Notes under the pieces: generated by a model
Database searches by the model: none
What the model saw: only the letters and a program-made list of their open reading frames with translations
What the model was told of the DNA's origin: nothing
Assembly: GCA_965226755.1 (NCBI GenBank)
Contig: CBDDDT010000003.1
Span: 2,294,001-2,358,000, forward strand
Reading direction: 5' to 3'
DNA length: 64,000 nt
Origin: Bog-113 sp965226755
GTDB lineage: Bacteria; Acidobacteriota; Terriglobia; Bryobacterales; Bryobacteraceae
Made by a program: the position numbers and the translations under genes
In this document: positions 25,952 to 35,330 of the stretch, piece by piece
How the letters are laid out: each line of letters opens with the position of its first letter
Numbering within the stretch: the first letter of the stretch is position 1

Positions 25952-25988
25952 TGTGGCCGAGAGTGGAACGAAAGTGGAGTAAAAGTGG
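25952..25988 (+). promoter_or_regulatory. MraZ box array
   Basis: Four GTGG-centred repeats in direct orientation: TGTGG (25952-25956), AGTGG (25962-25966), AGTGG (25973-25977) and AGTGG (25984-25988), spaced 10, 11 and 11 bases. MraZ represses its own operon by binding such helically phased repeats in other bacteria. The third repeat contains the ribosome-binding site (GGAG) and the fourth contains the GTG start of mraZ. Confidence 0.65.
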
Positions 25989-26476
25989 AAGAGGTTACGG
26001 GTCAGAGTATAGCGACGCCGGTGGAGCCCCCTCGAGGGATGTTCCCGGCCCGCTTGGACGACAAAGGCCGTCTCAAGCTCCCCGCTCCGTTCCAGCAGTA
26101 CTTCAGTTCGCTTCCGGAGAAGAAATTATTTGTGACCAGCCTCGATCGGCGCATAGCTCAAATCTACCCGATCGCGGCGTGGCGCGAGAACGAAAAGTTT
26201 TTCGAGAACTACCGGGATAACCCGCAAGCGGTCCAGAATGTCTTGTTTAACGCTAACGATCTGGGCGCGGATGCTGAGCCCGACATGCAGGGCCGGATCA
26301 CTTTCAATCCGGACTTGCGGCGCGCCCTCGATCTGGAAGAGACGCCGCTGCGGTTGTTTGCGTACCGGGGACGTGTGCAGGTTTTGACCGACGCTCTCTA
26401 CCAGGAGCGGCTGCAGCGAGCTTCAAAGGCCGCTGCCGAGAATGTGGAAGCGCTGGAGCGGGCCGGACTGAAGTAA
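25985..26476 (+). CDS. mraZ: Transcriptional regulator MraZ
   Basis: DNA-binding regulator that heads dcw clusters, about 163 residues, with two SpoVT-AbrB-like halves: RGMFPARLDDKGRLKLPAPF and, in the second half, DMQGRITFNPDLRRALDLE. The conserved part starts at RGMFPARLDDKGR, so the start must be upstream of the ATG at 26039. I take GTG 25985, which has GGAG five bases before it. The product is longer at the N-terminus than E. coli MraZ by about 15 residues. It is the first gene of the long cell wall and division operon. Confidence 0.88.
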   Translation: MEEVTGQSIATPVEPPRGMFPARLDDKGRLKLPAPFQQYFSSLPEKKLFVTSLDRRIAQIYPIAAWRENEKFFENYRDNPQAVQNVLFNANDLGADAEPDMQGRITFNPDLRRALDLEETPLRLFAYRGRVQVLTDALYQERLQRASKAAAENVEALERAGLK

Positions 26477-26482
26477 TGAGGG

Positions 26483-27349
26483 ATGCCAGAACACTTTCCC
26501 GTGATGCTCGCCGAAGCGTTGGAAGCTCTGGCGATTCGTCCGGAAGGCGTGTATCTGGATGCGACCGCCGGGCTGGGAGGCCATACCGGAGCGATTGCGC
26601 GCCGGCTCAGTACGGGGTTGGTGGTTGCGAACGATCGGGACGCCGCCGCGTTGGAGATTGCGAGGGTGAACACCGCGGATTGCGCCGGCCGGATCGTTTT
26701 CCATCACGGTCCGTTCTCAATGCTGGCAAGCGCGGTGGCAGAAGCGGGTTCCGGCCAGATCGATGGCTTGCTGGCGGACCTGGGCGTGAGCCGGTTTCAG
26801 TTGACCACGCCGGAGCGGGGTTTTTCATTTATGACCGAAGGCCCGTTGGATATGCGCATGGATCAATCGCGCGGAACGACAGCGGAGGAGTTGGTCAACC
26901 GGAGTGCCGAAAAGGCGCTTGCCGACTGGATCTACCAGCACGGCGAAGAAAGGAGGGCGCGGAAGATAGCCAGAGCAATCGTTCGGGCGCGGCCCATTCG
27001 GAGCACACTACATCTGGCCGATGTGGTGGAGCGGGCCGTGCCGCGAACGAGTCATCTGCATCCCGCGACTCAGACCTTCATGGCGCTGCGCATGGTTGTG
27101 AATCAGGAGCCGGACGAGCTGAACGCGTTGCTCGACATCGCTCCCCATCTGGTGAAGCCGGGAGGCAGGATCGTAGTGATCTCGTTTATGTCTCTTGAAG
27201 ACCGCCAGGTAAAGGAACGATTCCGGGAGCTGCAAAAAGAGGGGCAGGGCGTGATCATTACCAGGAAACCGCTGGCGCCCGGCGAAGATGAGACGCGGCG
27301 GAACCCGCCTTCGCGAAGCGCGAAGTTACGGGCTTTCGCCATGGGGTAA
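26483..27349 (+). CDS. rsmH: 16S rRNA (cytosine(1402)-N(4))-methyltransferase
   Basis: SAM-dependent methyltransferase (formerly MraW), 288 residues. Seen: HFPVMLAEALEAL, the SAM-binding YLDATAGLGGHTGAI, DGLLADLGVSRFQL, ERGFSFMTEGPLDMRMD (a family signature), ARKIARAIVRARP, LHPATQTFMALRMVVNQE and VVISFMSLEDRQVKERF. In the last motif the usual His is Met (SFMSLED instead of SFHSLED). It starts six bases after mraZ. Confidence 0.95.
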   Translation: MPEHFPVMLAEALEALAIRPEGVYLDATAGLGGHTGAIARRLSTGLVVANDRDAAALEIARVNTADCAGRIVFHHGPFSMLASAVAEAGSGQIDGLLADLGVSRFQLTTPERGFSFMTEGPLDMRMDQSRGTTAEELVNRSAEKALADWIYQHGEERRARKIARAIVRARPIRSTLHLADVVERAVPRTSHLHPATQTFMALRMVVNQEPDELNALLDIAPHLVKPGGRIVVISFMSLEDRQVKERFRELQKEGQGVIITRKPLAPGEDETRRNPPSRSAKLRAFAMG

Positions 27350-27379
27350 GCAGGCAACGTTTGAACGGAGGAGGCAGGC

Positions 27380-27868
27380 ATGGCCACGTTAGCAACTTTT
27401 TTCCGGCGGTCCGACTTCATGACCGCGGGAAATGTCAAAGCAATCGAAGTCGCGGATCCCTTCCAATTGCGGAGTGTTCCCGGCGATAGCATCTACTTTT
27501 TCTCCAAGCGCATCGACAACTCGCGGCTGGTCCGGCAAGCCGATCCGAAAACCCGCACGGACTGCTGGTCCGCGATCGCGACCGCCAGCATTCTTGCGGT
27601 GATCATCGGAACGGCTGTCAGCCCTCGCATCGGCGGAATCCTTTCCGGTTATCAGACCGAGAAATTGAGAACCGAGCAGCGCGAGTTGACCGACAAGCGG
27701 CGCATGCTGGAGATCGAAGAGGCCCAGATGCTCAGCCCGGCGCGACTGGAGGAACTGGCTGCGCGGCAGCAGCTCGCCGTGCCGGGTCCCGGCCAGGAAA
27801 TGCACCTGCAACCGCGGGAGTCTTCGTTCGCGATGAACGTGGTCTCCGCGCCGACAACCGCGCGATAG
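27380..27868 (+). CDS. ftsL: FtsL-like septum protein
   Basis: 162 residues in the exact slot of ftsL, between rsmH and ftsI. A cytoplasmic N-terminus of about 62 residues precedes one membrane helix (SAIATASILAVIIGTAV, about residues 63-80), then a coiled-coil segment (YQTEKLRTEQRELTDKRRML) and a short tail with SPARLEELAARQQL, the pattern of FtsL/DivIC division scaffolds. The cytoplasmic part is longer than in E. coli FtsL. Primary sequence is poorly conserved in this family, so the call leans on topology and position. A GGAGGAGG-like site lies upstream of the ATG. Confidence 0.75.
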   Translation: MATLATFFRRSDFMTAGNVKAIEVADPFQLRSVPGDSIYFFSKRIDNSRLVRQADPKTRTDCWSAIATASILAVIIGTAVSPRIGGILSGYQTEKLRTEQRELTDKRRMLEIEEAQMLSPARLEELAARQQLAVPGPGQEMHLQPRESSFAMNVVSAPTTAR

Positions 27869-27886
27869 CAGAAAAGAGGTCTAACC

Positions 27887-30004
27887 GTGAATCCCGGCGC
27901 AAGGCTGGAAGCGATCCGGCGTCTGACCTGGCTCGGCGCCGGTCTCCTGCTTTGGGCCGTGGCCATTTTCGCCAAACTGATCTCGCTTCAGGTTATCCAT
28001 CACGAAACATATCTGGAACGCGCGCAGCGGCAACAGGAGCATTCTGTCGCGCTGAACGCGCCTCGGGGCACCATCTTCGATCGCAACGGCGAGACCTTGG
28101 CGATGAGCGTCCCGGTCGAGTCGATCGCGATCAATCCCCGCCTGGTCCCCGATAAGGCCATTGCCGCTGAGGTGCTCGCGCCGGTGCTGGGTCTCGACAC
28201 CAAACAACTCCAGGACGCCATCGTGGAAGCGGCCGACCGGCATCGCGGATTTCTGTTCGTCAAGCGCAAAATCAGCCGCGAGGAATCGGATCGGCTCCAC
28301 GCTTTGCATGCCGATTGGATCTTGTTTCAGGAAGAGAGCAAGCGCATTTATCCCAATGATTCCGTTGCCGCGCACATCGTCGGGTCGGTTTATCAAGGAG
28401 AAAAGGGCGCGGAAGGGCTCGAGAAAGGCACCGACGCGGCGTTGGCTGGCACGCCCGGCACGGGCACCATTCTTACCGACGTGAAGCACCGCGGAATCGA
28501 AAGCTGGATCGACGATCCCGCGGTGCCCGGAAAAACGCTCAAGCTGACCATCGACGAACGCGTGCAGTTTGTCGCCGAGACGGAACTGGCCGCGCAGGTT
28601 CAGGCAAAGCATGCGCGGACTGGCACCGTGATCGTGATGAATCCTTATACGGGGGATATTCTCGCGATGGCCAGCTATCCCACGTTTGACCCCAATAAGC
28701 CTCCCATGAATTCCGAAGAGAAGCGGGCGCACTTCAATCTGGCGGCCCAGATCCCGTTTGAGCCGGGTTCCATCTTCAAAGTTCTCACCCTTTCGGCTGC
28801 GTTGGAGACGACCAATCTCCGTCCGGAGAGCATGATCGATTGCCATCACGGGGCGCTGAGCCTGCCGGGCCGGGTCGTCCATGAGGCCCACGGCGGCTTC
28901 GGCATAATTAGCATGGCGGACGTTTTAGCGCATTCCAGCAACATCGGCGCCATCGAAATTGGCGCGCGTATCGGCCGCGAGAAGTTTTATCAGTATCTGA
29001 CGAACTTCGGTTTTGGACAGCGTACCGGAATTGCTCTGCCCGCGGAATCACCCGGCATCCTGCGGAAGCTTCCCAAATGGGGAACCACTTCGCTGGCGTC
29101 GGTGTCGATGGGACAGGAAGTCGCCGCGACTTCGCTCCAACTGATCCGGGCATGCGCCGTCGTAGCCAACGGCGGTCTGCTCGTGAAGCCGAGATTGATC
29201 GCGGAGATCGGCGGCAAGCCCACTCCCACGGAAGCTCCGAAGCGCGTTCTTCGACCGGAAACCGCGGTCACGATGCGCGCGCTGATGGAAGGCGTTGTGC
29301 TTCGCGGAACCGGCCGTACAATCAAGCTGGCCGGCTGGACGGACGGGGGCAAAACGGGCACGGCTCAGATTTTCGAAGACAAACACTACACTCATCTCTA
29401 TAACGCCTCGTTCATGGGTTTCGCGCCGGTGAACAATCCCGCGCTCGTCGCCATCGTGACCATCAACGGCTCAACGGGAAACTTGGGGATGGGCGCATAC
29501 GCGGCGGGGCCGGTTTGGGTCAAGGTCATGAACGCCGCCTTACGCCGGCTAAACGTTCCCAAGGATCTGCCGGAGGTTTCCGCCCCGGTCGCCAAGCCGG
29601 TTTTGCCCGCCGATGGCAGCGATCTCGCCATGGTGGAGGGCGACACCGGGCCGAACATTCTGGACGATGACCCTTCGGCGATGCCGTCCCTTGCGGACAT
29701 CAGCGGAGGCGAAGCCGGAGCTGCTATGGTCCCGGTCAGCGGCGCCCTGCCGAAGCCGGCGGAACCCGACTCCGCGCGAAACGCGGCCGCTGGCGCCATG
29801 CCCGCTTTGCTTCCGGCGCCCGCTTACACCGGTCCGGTCGTTCCGGATTTCCGCGGCAAACCCATGCGCGCCGTGGTGCGCCAGGCCTACGCGATGGGGT
29901 TTACGATTCAACCAGAGGGTTCTGGCGTGGCCCGTTCGCAGGCGCCGGCAGCCGGAAGTCCCATCCGCCCCGGCGAGAAGATCCGGGTGTTGTTCGCGCG
30001 ATGA
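27887..30004 (+). CDS. ftsI: Division-specific class B penicillin-binding protein with PASTA domain
   Basis: Septal peptidoglycan DD-transpeptidase (PBP3), 705 residues. One membrane anchor (about residues 18-38), the dimerisation domain starting at APRGTIFDRNGETLAMS, then the transpeptidase: EPGSIFKVLTL (SxxK), AHSSNIGAI (SxN) and GGKTGTAQIF (KTG). An Ala/Pro-rich linker leads to one C-terminal PASTA domain (VPDFRGKPMRAVVRQA with GSPIRPGEKIRVLF). PASTA on a division PBP is seen in Gram-positives and some other phyla. The start is GTG 27887 after an AGAGG. Its stop overlaps murE by four bases. Confidence 0.94.
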   Translation: MNPGARLEAIRRLTWLGAGLLLWAVAIFAKLISLQVIHHETYLERAQRQQEHSVALNAPRGTIFDRNGETLAMSVPVESIAINPRLVPDKAIAAEVLAPVLGLDTKQLQDAIVEAADRHRGFLFVKRKISREESDRLHALHADWILFQEESKRIYPNDSVAAHIVGSVYQGEKGAEGLEKGTDAALAGTPGTGTILTDVKHRGIESWIDDPAVPGKTLKLTIDERVQFVAETELAAQVQAKHARTGTVIVMNPYTGDILAMASYPTFDPNKPPMNSEEKRAHFNLAAQIPFEPGSIFKVLTLSAALETTNLRPESMIDCHHGALSLPGRVVHEAHGGFGIISMADVLAHSSNIGAIEIGARIGREKFYQYLTNFGFGQRTGIALPAESPGILRKLPKWGTTSLASVSMGQEVAATSLQLIRACAVVANGGLLVKPRLIAEIGGKPTPTEAPKRVLRPETAVTMRALMEGVVLRGTGRTIKLAGWTDGGKTGTAQIFEDKHYTHLYNASFMGFAPVNNPALVAIVTINGSTGNLGMGAYAAGPVWVKVMNAALRRLNVPKDLPEVSAPVAKPVLPADGSDLAMVEGDTGPNILDDDPSAMPSLADISGGEAGAAMVPVSGALPKPAEPDSARNAAAGAMPALLPAPAYTGPVVPDFRGKPMRAVVRQAYAMGFTIQPEGSGVARSQAPAAGSPIRPGEKIRVLFAR

Positions 30005-31488
30005 ACTTACAACAATTGCTCGCAGGCGCCGGCCTCAGGCAACCGCTTGCGGCCGATCTTGCGGAAGTTGTTGTGGCCGGGCTGGACTATGATTCCCGCC
30101 GGATCGAGCCCGCCTGGGTGTTCTTTGCGTTCTCCGGCGCAAAAGCGGATGGCCGCGAGTTCGCCCTCAACGCGGTTGAGCGCGGGGCCATCGCCGTCGT
30201 GAGCGAACTGCCCGCCCCGGAGAACTTTCCGCGACCGTGGCTGACAGTTGCGCATGGGCGCCGCGCACTGGCCACGGCCGCGCGAAATTTCTACCGCCAT
30301 CCGGACCGCGCGATCGGTCTCACCGGCATTACTGGAACCAACGGCAAAACCACCACCAGCTTCCTGACGGATTCAGTGTTGCGCGCGGCAGGCCATGTGA
30401 CCGCTTTAATCGGCACCATCGAATACCACCTTGCGGGTCGCGTGCTGCCCGCGGTCAACACCACGCCCGAGTCGCTCGACATCTGCCGTCTGCTGAGTGA
30501 GCTGCGCGAGCTCGGGGGCGCGTACGCCACCATGGAGGTTTCCTCGCACGCCCTCGATCTGGGGCGCGTCTACGGATTCGACTTTCACACGGCGGTGTTC
30601 ACCAACCTCACTCAGGATCATCTCGATTATCACGAGACGATGGAACGCTACTTCGAGGCGAAATCCCTCCTGTTCGCCGGGAACAACAGCGCACCCCCGC
30701 GCTTCGCCGTCATCAACGCGGAGGATGAATACGGCCGGAAAATCAAAACGGCGAAAGAAACACAGGTCCTCCTTTATGGACTTGGTCCGGACGCGGACGT
30801 TCGCGCCAGGCACGTTTCGACCTCTATCCACGGGATCCGGTTTGAGCTGAATTTCGGTAAGGCTCGCGTTCACATCGAGAGCCAGTTGATTGGACGGATC
30901 AACGTATACAACGTCCTGGCGGCGGCGTGTGTAGGTTTGAGCTATGGAATTCCCTTCGAGACCATCGTCCAGGGGATCGCCCGGTGTCCGGGCATTCCAG
31001 GCCGCTTCGAACGCGTCGACGCCGGCCAGCCGTTTGCCGTCGTGGTGGATTACTCGCACACCGACGACGCGTTGCGCAATGCGCTCGCGATCGCGCGCGG
31101 CCTGAACCCGAACCGAATTATCACCGTGTTCGGTTGCGGCGGCGACCGTGACCGCCGCAAGCGCCCTCTGATGGGCGAAGCGGCCGCCGAGGGCAGCGAT
31201 CTGGTCATCCTCACCAGCGATAATCCTCGCAGTGAGGATCCGCTCTTGATCATGAATGACGTTCTGGTCGGCATCCGGCGTCGGGACACCCGAAACCTGG
31301 TGGAGCCGGATCGCGCCTCGGCCATTCGGCAGGCCATCAAGACGGCCGCGGCCGGGGATCTTGTCCTGATCGCCGGGAAAGGTCACGAGACTTACCAGAT
31401 TTTCAAGGACCGCACCATTCATTTCGATGATCGCGAAGTTGCGCGGGAAGTGCTCAAGGGCTTCGGATATAAGAAGGCGGCCGAATGA
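30001..31488 (+). CDS. murE: UDP-N-acetylmuramoyl-L-alanyl-D-glutamate--2,6-diaminopimelate ligase
   Basis: Adds meso-diaminopimelate to the peptidoglycan precursor in the cytoplasm; 495 residues. Seen: the ATP loop GITGTNGKTTTSFLTD near residues 108-123, NTTPESLD, MEVSSHALDLGRV, NLTQDHLDYHETMERYFEAK, VVDYSHTDDALRNAL and FGCGGDRDRRKRPLMG. The DNPR motif at residues 407-410 is the hallmark of mDAP specificity, so the wall should be of the A1-gamma type. ATG overlaps the ftsI stop, and its own stop overlaps murF. Confidence 0.96.
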   Translation: MNLQQLLAGAGLRQPLAADLAEVVVAGLDYDSRRIEPAWVFFAFSGAKADGREFALNAVERGAIAVVSELPAPENFPRPWLTVAHGRRALATAARNFYRHPDRAIGLTGITGTNGKTTTSFLTDSVLRAAGHVTALIGTIEYHLAGRVLPAVNTTPESLDICRLLSELRELGGAYATMEVSSHALDLGRVYGFDFHTAVFTNLTQDHLDYHETMERYFEAKSLLFAGNNSAPPRFAVINAEDEYGRKIKTAKETQVLLYGLGPDADVRARHVSTSIHGIRFELNFGKARVHIESQLIGRINVYNVLAAACVGLSYGIPFETIVQGIARCPGIPGRFERVDAGQPFAVVVDYSHTDDALRNALAIARGLNPNRIITVFGCGGDRDRRKRPLMGEAAAEGSDLVILTSDNPRSEDPLLIMNDVLVGIRRRDTRNLVEPDRASAIRQAIKTAAAGDLVLIAGKGHETYQIFKDRTIHFDDREVAREVLKGFGYKKAAE

Positions 31489-32831
31489 AGCTCGATCTTC
31501 CGAAGGCCGCGGCGTGGATGAAGGCCGCTGGTTCGGTATCCGGCGCCGCGTCCGGCTGGAGCGTGGACAGCAGGACGCTGGTGGAAGGCGACGTGTATTT
31601 CGCGCTGCGGGGCGAGGCGCACGACGGGCATGACTTCGTGGAACATGCATTTGCCCACGGCGCAGCTTGCGCCGTGGTGGCTCGCGACGTGCCCGGCGGC
31701 GGTCCTCTGCTCCGTGTTTCCAATACGCTCTTTGCTCTTCAGGAACTGGCGCGGAACGCTCGGAACGCCTGGGGCGGCCAAGTGATCGCCGTTACGGGAA
31801 GCGCGGGCAAGACCACCACGAAAGACGTTATCGCGCACTTCCTTTCCGTCCGGCACTTGGCCGGCAAGACCATCGGGAACTTCAACAATCACGTCGGTTT
31901 GCCGCTCTCGATCCTTCGGCTGCCCGACGAATGCCGGATCGCGGTGCTTGAACTCGGCATGAATCATGCGGGTGAAATTCGCAGCCTGGCGTCTATCGCG
32001 CGCCCGCAGGTTGGCGTCATCACCAACATCGGATATGCCCACGTTGAGTTCTTCCAATCCATCGACGGCGTCGCCGCGGCCAAGCGGGAACTGATCGAAG
32101 CGCTGCCCGTTTCCGGGTCCGCCGTTCTGAACGCCGACGACCCGCGCGCTATTCGGTTTGGAGCTGTACACGCCGGCCGCACCGTCACCTATGGGCTGGA
32201 TCCGAAAGCCGACGTCCGCGCTGAAGACATTGAATATTTGCCGGAAGGCGCGCGGTTTCGCTGCCAGGGCGTTACATTCACCATTCCGCTCTCCGGGCGC
32301 CACGGGGTCCAGAACGCGCTCGCCGGCATCGCTACGGTGGGACTTTTCGGGATCCGGCCGCCGGAACTGGTGGACGCCGCGCGCGCCATTCCCATCGGGA
32401 AAATGCGGGGCGAACGGCTCGAACAGAACGGGCTTACGATCCTGAACGACGCGTACAACGCCAACCCGGAGGCGATGCGCTCCATGCTCGATGTCCTGGC
32501 CGCCGTCCCCGGTCAGCGGCACATTGCGGTTCTCGGGGAAATGCTGGAGCTCGGCGAGCAAAGCCACGCGCTCCACCAATCCGTGGGCGCGCACGCCGCG
32601 CATCTCGGCTTGGACCTCCTCGTGGGCGTCCGGGGCGACGCGCGGATCATGCTCGAAGCCGCCACGAGAGCCGGGCTGCCGCCAGCCAAAACCCGGTTCT
32701 TCGAAACCTCCGAACAGGCGGGAACAGCCTTGAAAGCGCTTCTCCAACCCGGTGATGCGATCCTTTTTAAGGGATCGCGTGGAGTCCGCGTCGAACGGGC
32801 GCTGGAAACGCTTCTGGAGGGCGGCGTCTGA
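31485..32831 (+). CDS. murF: UDP-N-acetylmuramoyl-tripeptide--D-alanyl-D-alanine ligase
   Basis: Last cytoplasmic ligase of the precursor pathway, adding D-Ala-D-Ala; 448 residues. Seen: GWSVDSRTLVEGDVYFALRGEAHDGHDF (UDP-binding domain), the ATP loop VTGSAGKTTTKDVI, NFNNHVGLPLSIL, LELGMNHAGEI, ITNIGYAHVEFF, LNDAYNANPEAM and VLGEMLELGE. Four-base overlap with murE and a one-base overlap with mraY. The D-Ala-D-Ala ligase gene ddl is not in the cluster. Confidence 0.96.
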   Translation: MKLDLPKAAAWMKAAGSVSGAASGWSVDSRTLVEGDVYFALRGEAHDGHDFVEHAFAHGAACAVVARDVPGGGPLLRVSNTLFALQELARNARNAWGGQVIAVTGSAGKTTTKDVIAHFLSVRHLAGKTIGNFNNHVGLPLSILRLPDECRIAVLELGMNHAGEIRSLASIARPQVGVITNIGYAHVEFFQSIDGVAAAKRELIEALPVSGSAVLNADDPRAIRFGAVHAGRTVTYGLDPKADVRAEDIEYLPEGARFRCQGVTFTIPLSGRHGVQNALAGIATVGLFGIRPPELVDAARAIPIGKMRGERLEQNGLTILNDAYNANPEAMRSMLDVLAAVPGQRHIAVLGEMLELGEQSHALHQSVGAHAAHLGLDLLVGVRGDARIMLEAATRAGLPPAKTRFFETSEQAGTALKALLQPGDAILFKGSRGVRVERALETLLEGGV

Positions 32832-33961
32832 TGCTTTACTACCTGCTCTACGAAAAGCTGCACGTCTACGTCAGCCCATTTCGCGTCTTCCGGTTCGTCA
32901 CCTTTCGCGCCGCTTTCGCCAGTCTCACTGCCCTATTTCTCTGCGTGGTGCTGGGACCTTGGTTTATCGGCAAACTCCGCCAGATGTCGATCGGCCAGCA
33001 CATCCGGGAGGAAGGCCCGAAGTCGCACCAAACCAAAGCCGGGACGCCCACGATGGGCGGCGTGTTGATCGTGATCTCGATCATCGTGCCGACGCTTCTT
33101 TGGGCCGATCTCGAATTCGAGGACGTCTGGATCGCGCTGTTCGCCCTGGTCAGCTTCGCCGCGATCGGATTTATCGACGACTACGCGAAGCTGCTGAAAA
33201 AACGCAACCTCGGATTGACGAGCCGCCAGAAGTTCGGATTGCAGATGCTGGTCGCGCTGGCGCTCACCGCGATTCTCGTCGTGATGAGCCGTGCCGGGAA
33301 TTACACGACCGCGATGAACATCCCGTTTTTTAAGCAGTTCCAGCCCGATCTGCTTATCCACTCCTTGCTCAACTATTGGACGTACCCGCTCGCGTTCATT
33401 CCCTTCTTTCTCTTCGTGGTGCTGGTGGTGGTGGGTTCGTCGAACGCGGTGAACATCACCGACGGGCTCGACGGCTTGGCCATCGGGCTCATGGTGATCG
33501 CTTCCGGGGCACTGACCGTGCTGGCTTACATGGGGGGGCATCGCGAGTTGGCTCAATATCTGCAGATCGCGCGCAATCCCCGCAGCGCCGAGCTCACTAT
33601 TTTCTGCGGCTCGATGGTCGGAGCAAGTCTCGGATTTCTTTGGTACAACGCACACCCGGCCGACGTTTTCATGGGCGATGTGGGTTCGCTATCGCTCGGC
33701 GGCGCGATGGGCGTGGTGGCCATCCTGATCAAGCAGGAGGTGCTGCTGGTCCTGATTGGGGGCGTTTTTGTGATTGAAATCCTCTCGGTCATCCTGCAAG
33801 TGGGAAGCTTCAAACTTCGCAAGAAACGGATTTTTAAGATGGCGCCGATCCATCATCACTTCGAAGCCCTCGGCTGGCGGGAATCGAAGATCATCGCCCG
33901 GTTTTGGATCGCGGGCCTCGTGCTGGCGTTATTTGCGCTTACCACTTTGAAGTTGAGATGA
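32831..33961 (+). CDS. mraY: Phospho-N-acetylmuramoyl-pentapeptide transferase
   Basis: Inner membrane enzyme that makes lipid I; 376 residues with about ten helices. Family motifs are all present: GTPTMGGVLI near residue 72, the Asp pair of FIDDYAKLLKKRNLGL, SSNAVNITDGLDGLAIG, WYNAHPADVFMGDVGSLSLGG and MAPIHHHFEALGW. Normal length. The start codon shares a base with the murF stop. Confidence 0.97.
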   Translation: MLYYLLYEKLHVYVSPFRVFRFVTFRAAFASLTALFLCVVLGPWFIGKLRQMSIGQHIREEGPKSHQTKAGTPTMGGVLIVISIIVPTLLWADLEFEDVWIALFALVSFAAIGFIDDYAKLLKKRNLGLTSRQKFGLQMLVALALTAILVVMSRAGNYTTAMNIPFFKQFQPDLLIHSLLNYWTYPLAFIPFFLFVVLVVVGSSNAVNITDGLDGLAIGLMVIASGALTVLAYMGGHRELAQYLQIARNPRSAELTIFCGSMVGASLGFLWYNAHPADVFMGDVGSLSLGGAMGVVAILIKQEVLLVLIGGVFVIEILSVILQVGSFKLRKKRIFKMAPIHHHFEALGWRESKIIARFWIAGLVLALFALTTLKLR

Positions 33962-33974
33962 GAAGTTGAATTCA

Positions 33975-35330
33975 ATGGAACTCAGCGGTCGAAATGTCCT
34001 GGTCGTCGGCATGGAGCGTTCTGGCATCGCCAGCGCTGAGTTTCTCCTGTCCGCGGGAGCTATCGTGACCGCCGCGGATCAGAAGCCCTTCGAGCAGCTT
34101 TCCGAATCCACCCAGGCGCTGCGCAATGGCGGCGTGAAATTCCGATTGCAGTCCGCGGGCGGCTTCGAACAATTCGACCAGATCGTCTTGTCCCCTGGCG
34201 TGCCCGCGAACCTTCCGGAACTCGCCGCCGCGCGCGACCTGGGCATCCCCGTCATCGGTGAAGTCGAGCTGGCCGCCCCATTCCTGCGGGGCCGCACCAT
34301 TGGGATCACCGGTTCGAACGGCAAGACGACCACCACCGCCCTGACGGGTCACATCTTGAAGGAATCCGGCGTTCCCGTCCAGGTCGGAGGAAATATCGGA
34401 ACGCCGGTCGTGGCGATGATTGCGTCTTCCCGCGACGAGCAGTGGAATGTTTTGGAACTCTCCAGTTTTCAGTTGGAAACCACGCGCAGGTTCAGCCCCC
34501 ATATAGCCATTCTCCTGAACATCACCCAGAACCATCTGGACCGCCACTCCACCATGGAGAATTACGCCGCCGCGAAGGCGCGCATTCTGGACGAACAGAC
34601 AAGCCGCGATTGGGCGATCCTGAACGCCGCAGATCCATTCTGTCGCCGTTTCGCGAGCCGCGGTTCCGCGCAACGGCTCTGGTTCAGCAGCGGCGCGGAG
34701 GCGCCGGCCGAACTCAACATCCATCAGGATGCGATTCGATTCAGGGACGAATTCGTCATGCACACCGCCGACGTTCCTATTCGAGGACGCCATAATCTGG
34801 AAAACGCCATGGCTGCGATCGGGGCGGCGCACCTCGCCGGCGTCCCGCTCGACCGCATCGCTTCGGCCATTGGTTCCTTCCGCGCCGTGGAACATCGCCT
34901 TGAATTCGTTCGTAACGTAAGCGGCGTCGACCTTTACAACGATTCGAAAGCCACCAGCGTGGACGCCACCCTGAAAGCTTTGGACTCCTTCGATCACGGT
35001 TTGTGGGTAATTCTCGGCGGCAAGGACAAAGGCAGCGACTATGCGCCCCTGCGTTCCCCCCTAAGCGCGAAGGCGAAGGCGGCGCTTCTGATTGGATCGG
35101 CCGCCGAAAAAATTGCGGCGTCGCTGGCCGGCGCCGTCGAGTTGATTCCGGCCGGCACTCTCGAAACCGCCGTGACGACCGCGTTTGAACGTGCCCATCC
35201 GGGCGACACCATCCTGCTCGCGCCGGCGTGCGCCAGCTTCGATCAATTCCAAAGCTACGAACATCGCGGCCGCGTCTTCAAAGAACTCGCGCGCTCGCTC
35301 CACTCAAGGGAAAATGGCACAGCGGCTTAA
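33975..35330 (+). CDS. murD: UDP-N-acetylmuramoyl-L-alanine--D-glutamate ligase
   Basis: Adds D-glutamate to UDP-MurNAc-L-Ala; 451 residues. Seen: VLVVGMERSGIASAEFLLSAG, VLSPGVPANLPEL, the ATP loop GITGSNGKTTTTAL, LELSSFQLETT, ILLNITQNHLDRHSTMENYAAAK, the C-terminal YNDSKATSVDATLKAL, LGGKDKGSDYAPL and LLAPACASFDQF. I take ATG 33975; a TTG three codons upstream is possible. Its 3' end overlaps ftsW by 17 bases. Confidence 0.96.
   Translation: MELSGRNVLVVGMERSGIASAEFLLSAGAIVTAADQKPFEQLSESTQALRNGGVKFRLQSAGGFEQFDQIVLSPGVPANLPELAAARDLGIPVIGEVELAAPFLRGRTIGITGSNGKTTTTALTGHILKESGVPVQVGGNIGTPVVAMIASSRDEQWNVLELSSFQLETTRRFSPHIAILLNITQNHLDRHSTMENYAAAKARILDEQTSRDWAILNAADPFCRRFASRGSAQRLWFSSGAEAPAELNIHQDAIRFRDEFVMHTADVPIRGRHNLENAMAAIGAAHLAGVPLDRIASAIGSFRAVEHRLEFVRNVSGVDLYNDSKATSVDATLKALDSFDHGLWVILGGKDKGSDYAPLRSPLSAKAKAALLIGSAAEKIAASLAGAVELIPAGTLETAVTTAFERAHPGDTILLAPACASFDQFQSYEHRGRVFKELARSLHSRENGTAA

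Noticed and set aside
26039..26476. ATG 26039 as the mraZ start
   Set aside because: It would remove the conserved Arg-Gly just before the first AbrB-like strand, and there is no good ribosome site; GTG 25985 fits better.
30406..31650. Long antisense frame over murE and the start of murF
   Set aside because: Overlaps well-conserved sense genes and shows no family pattern.
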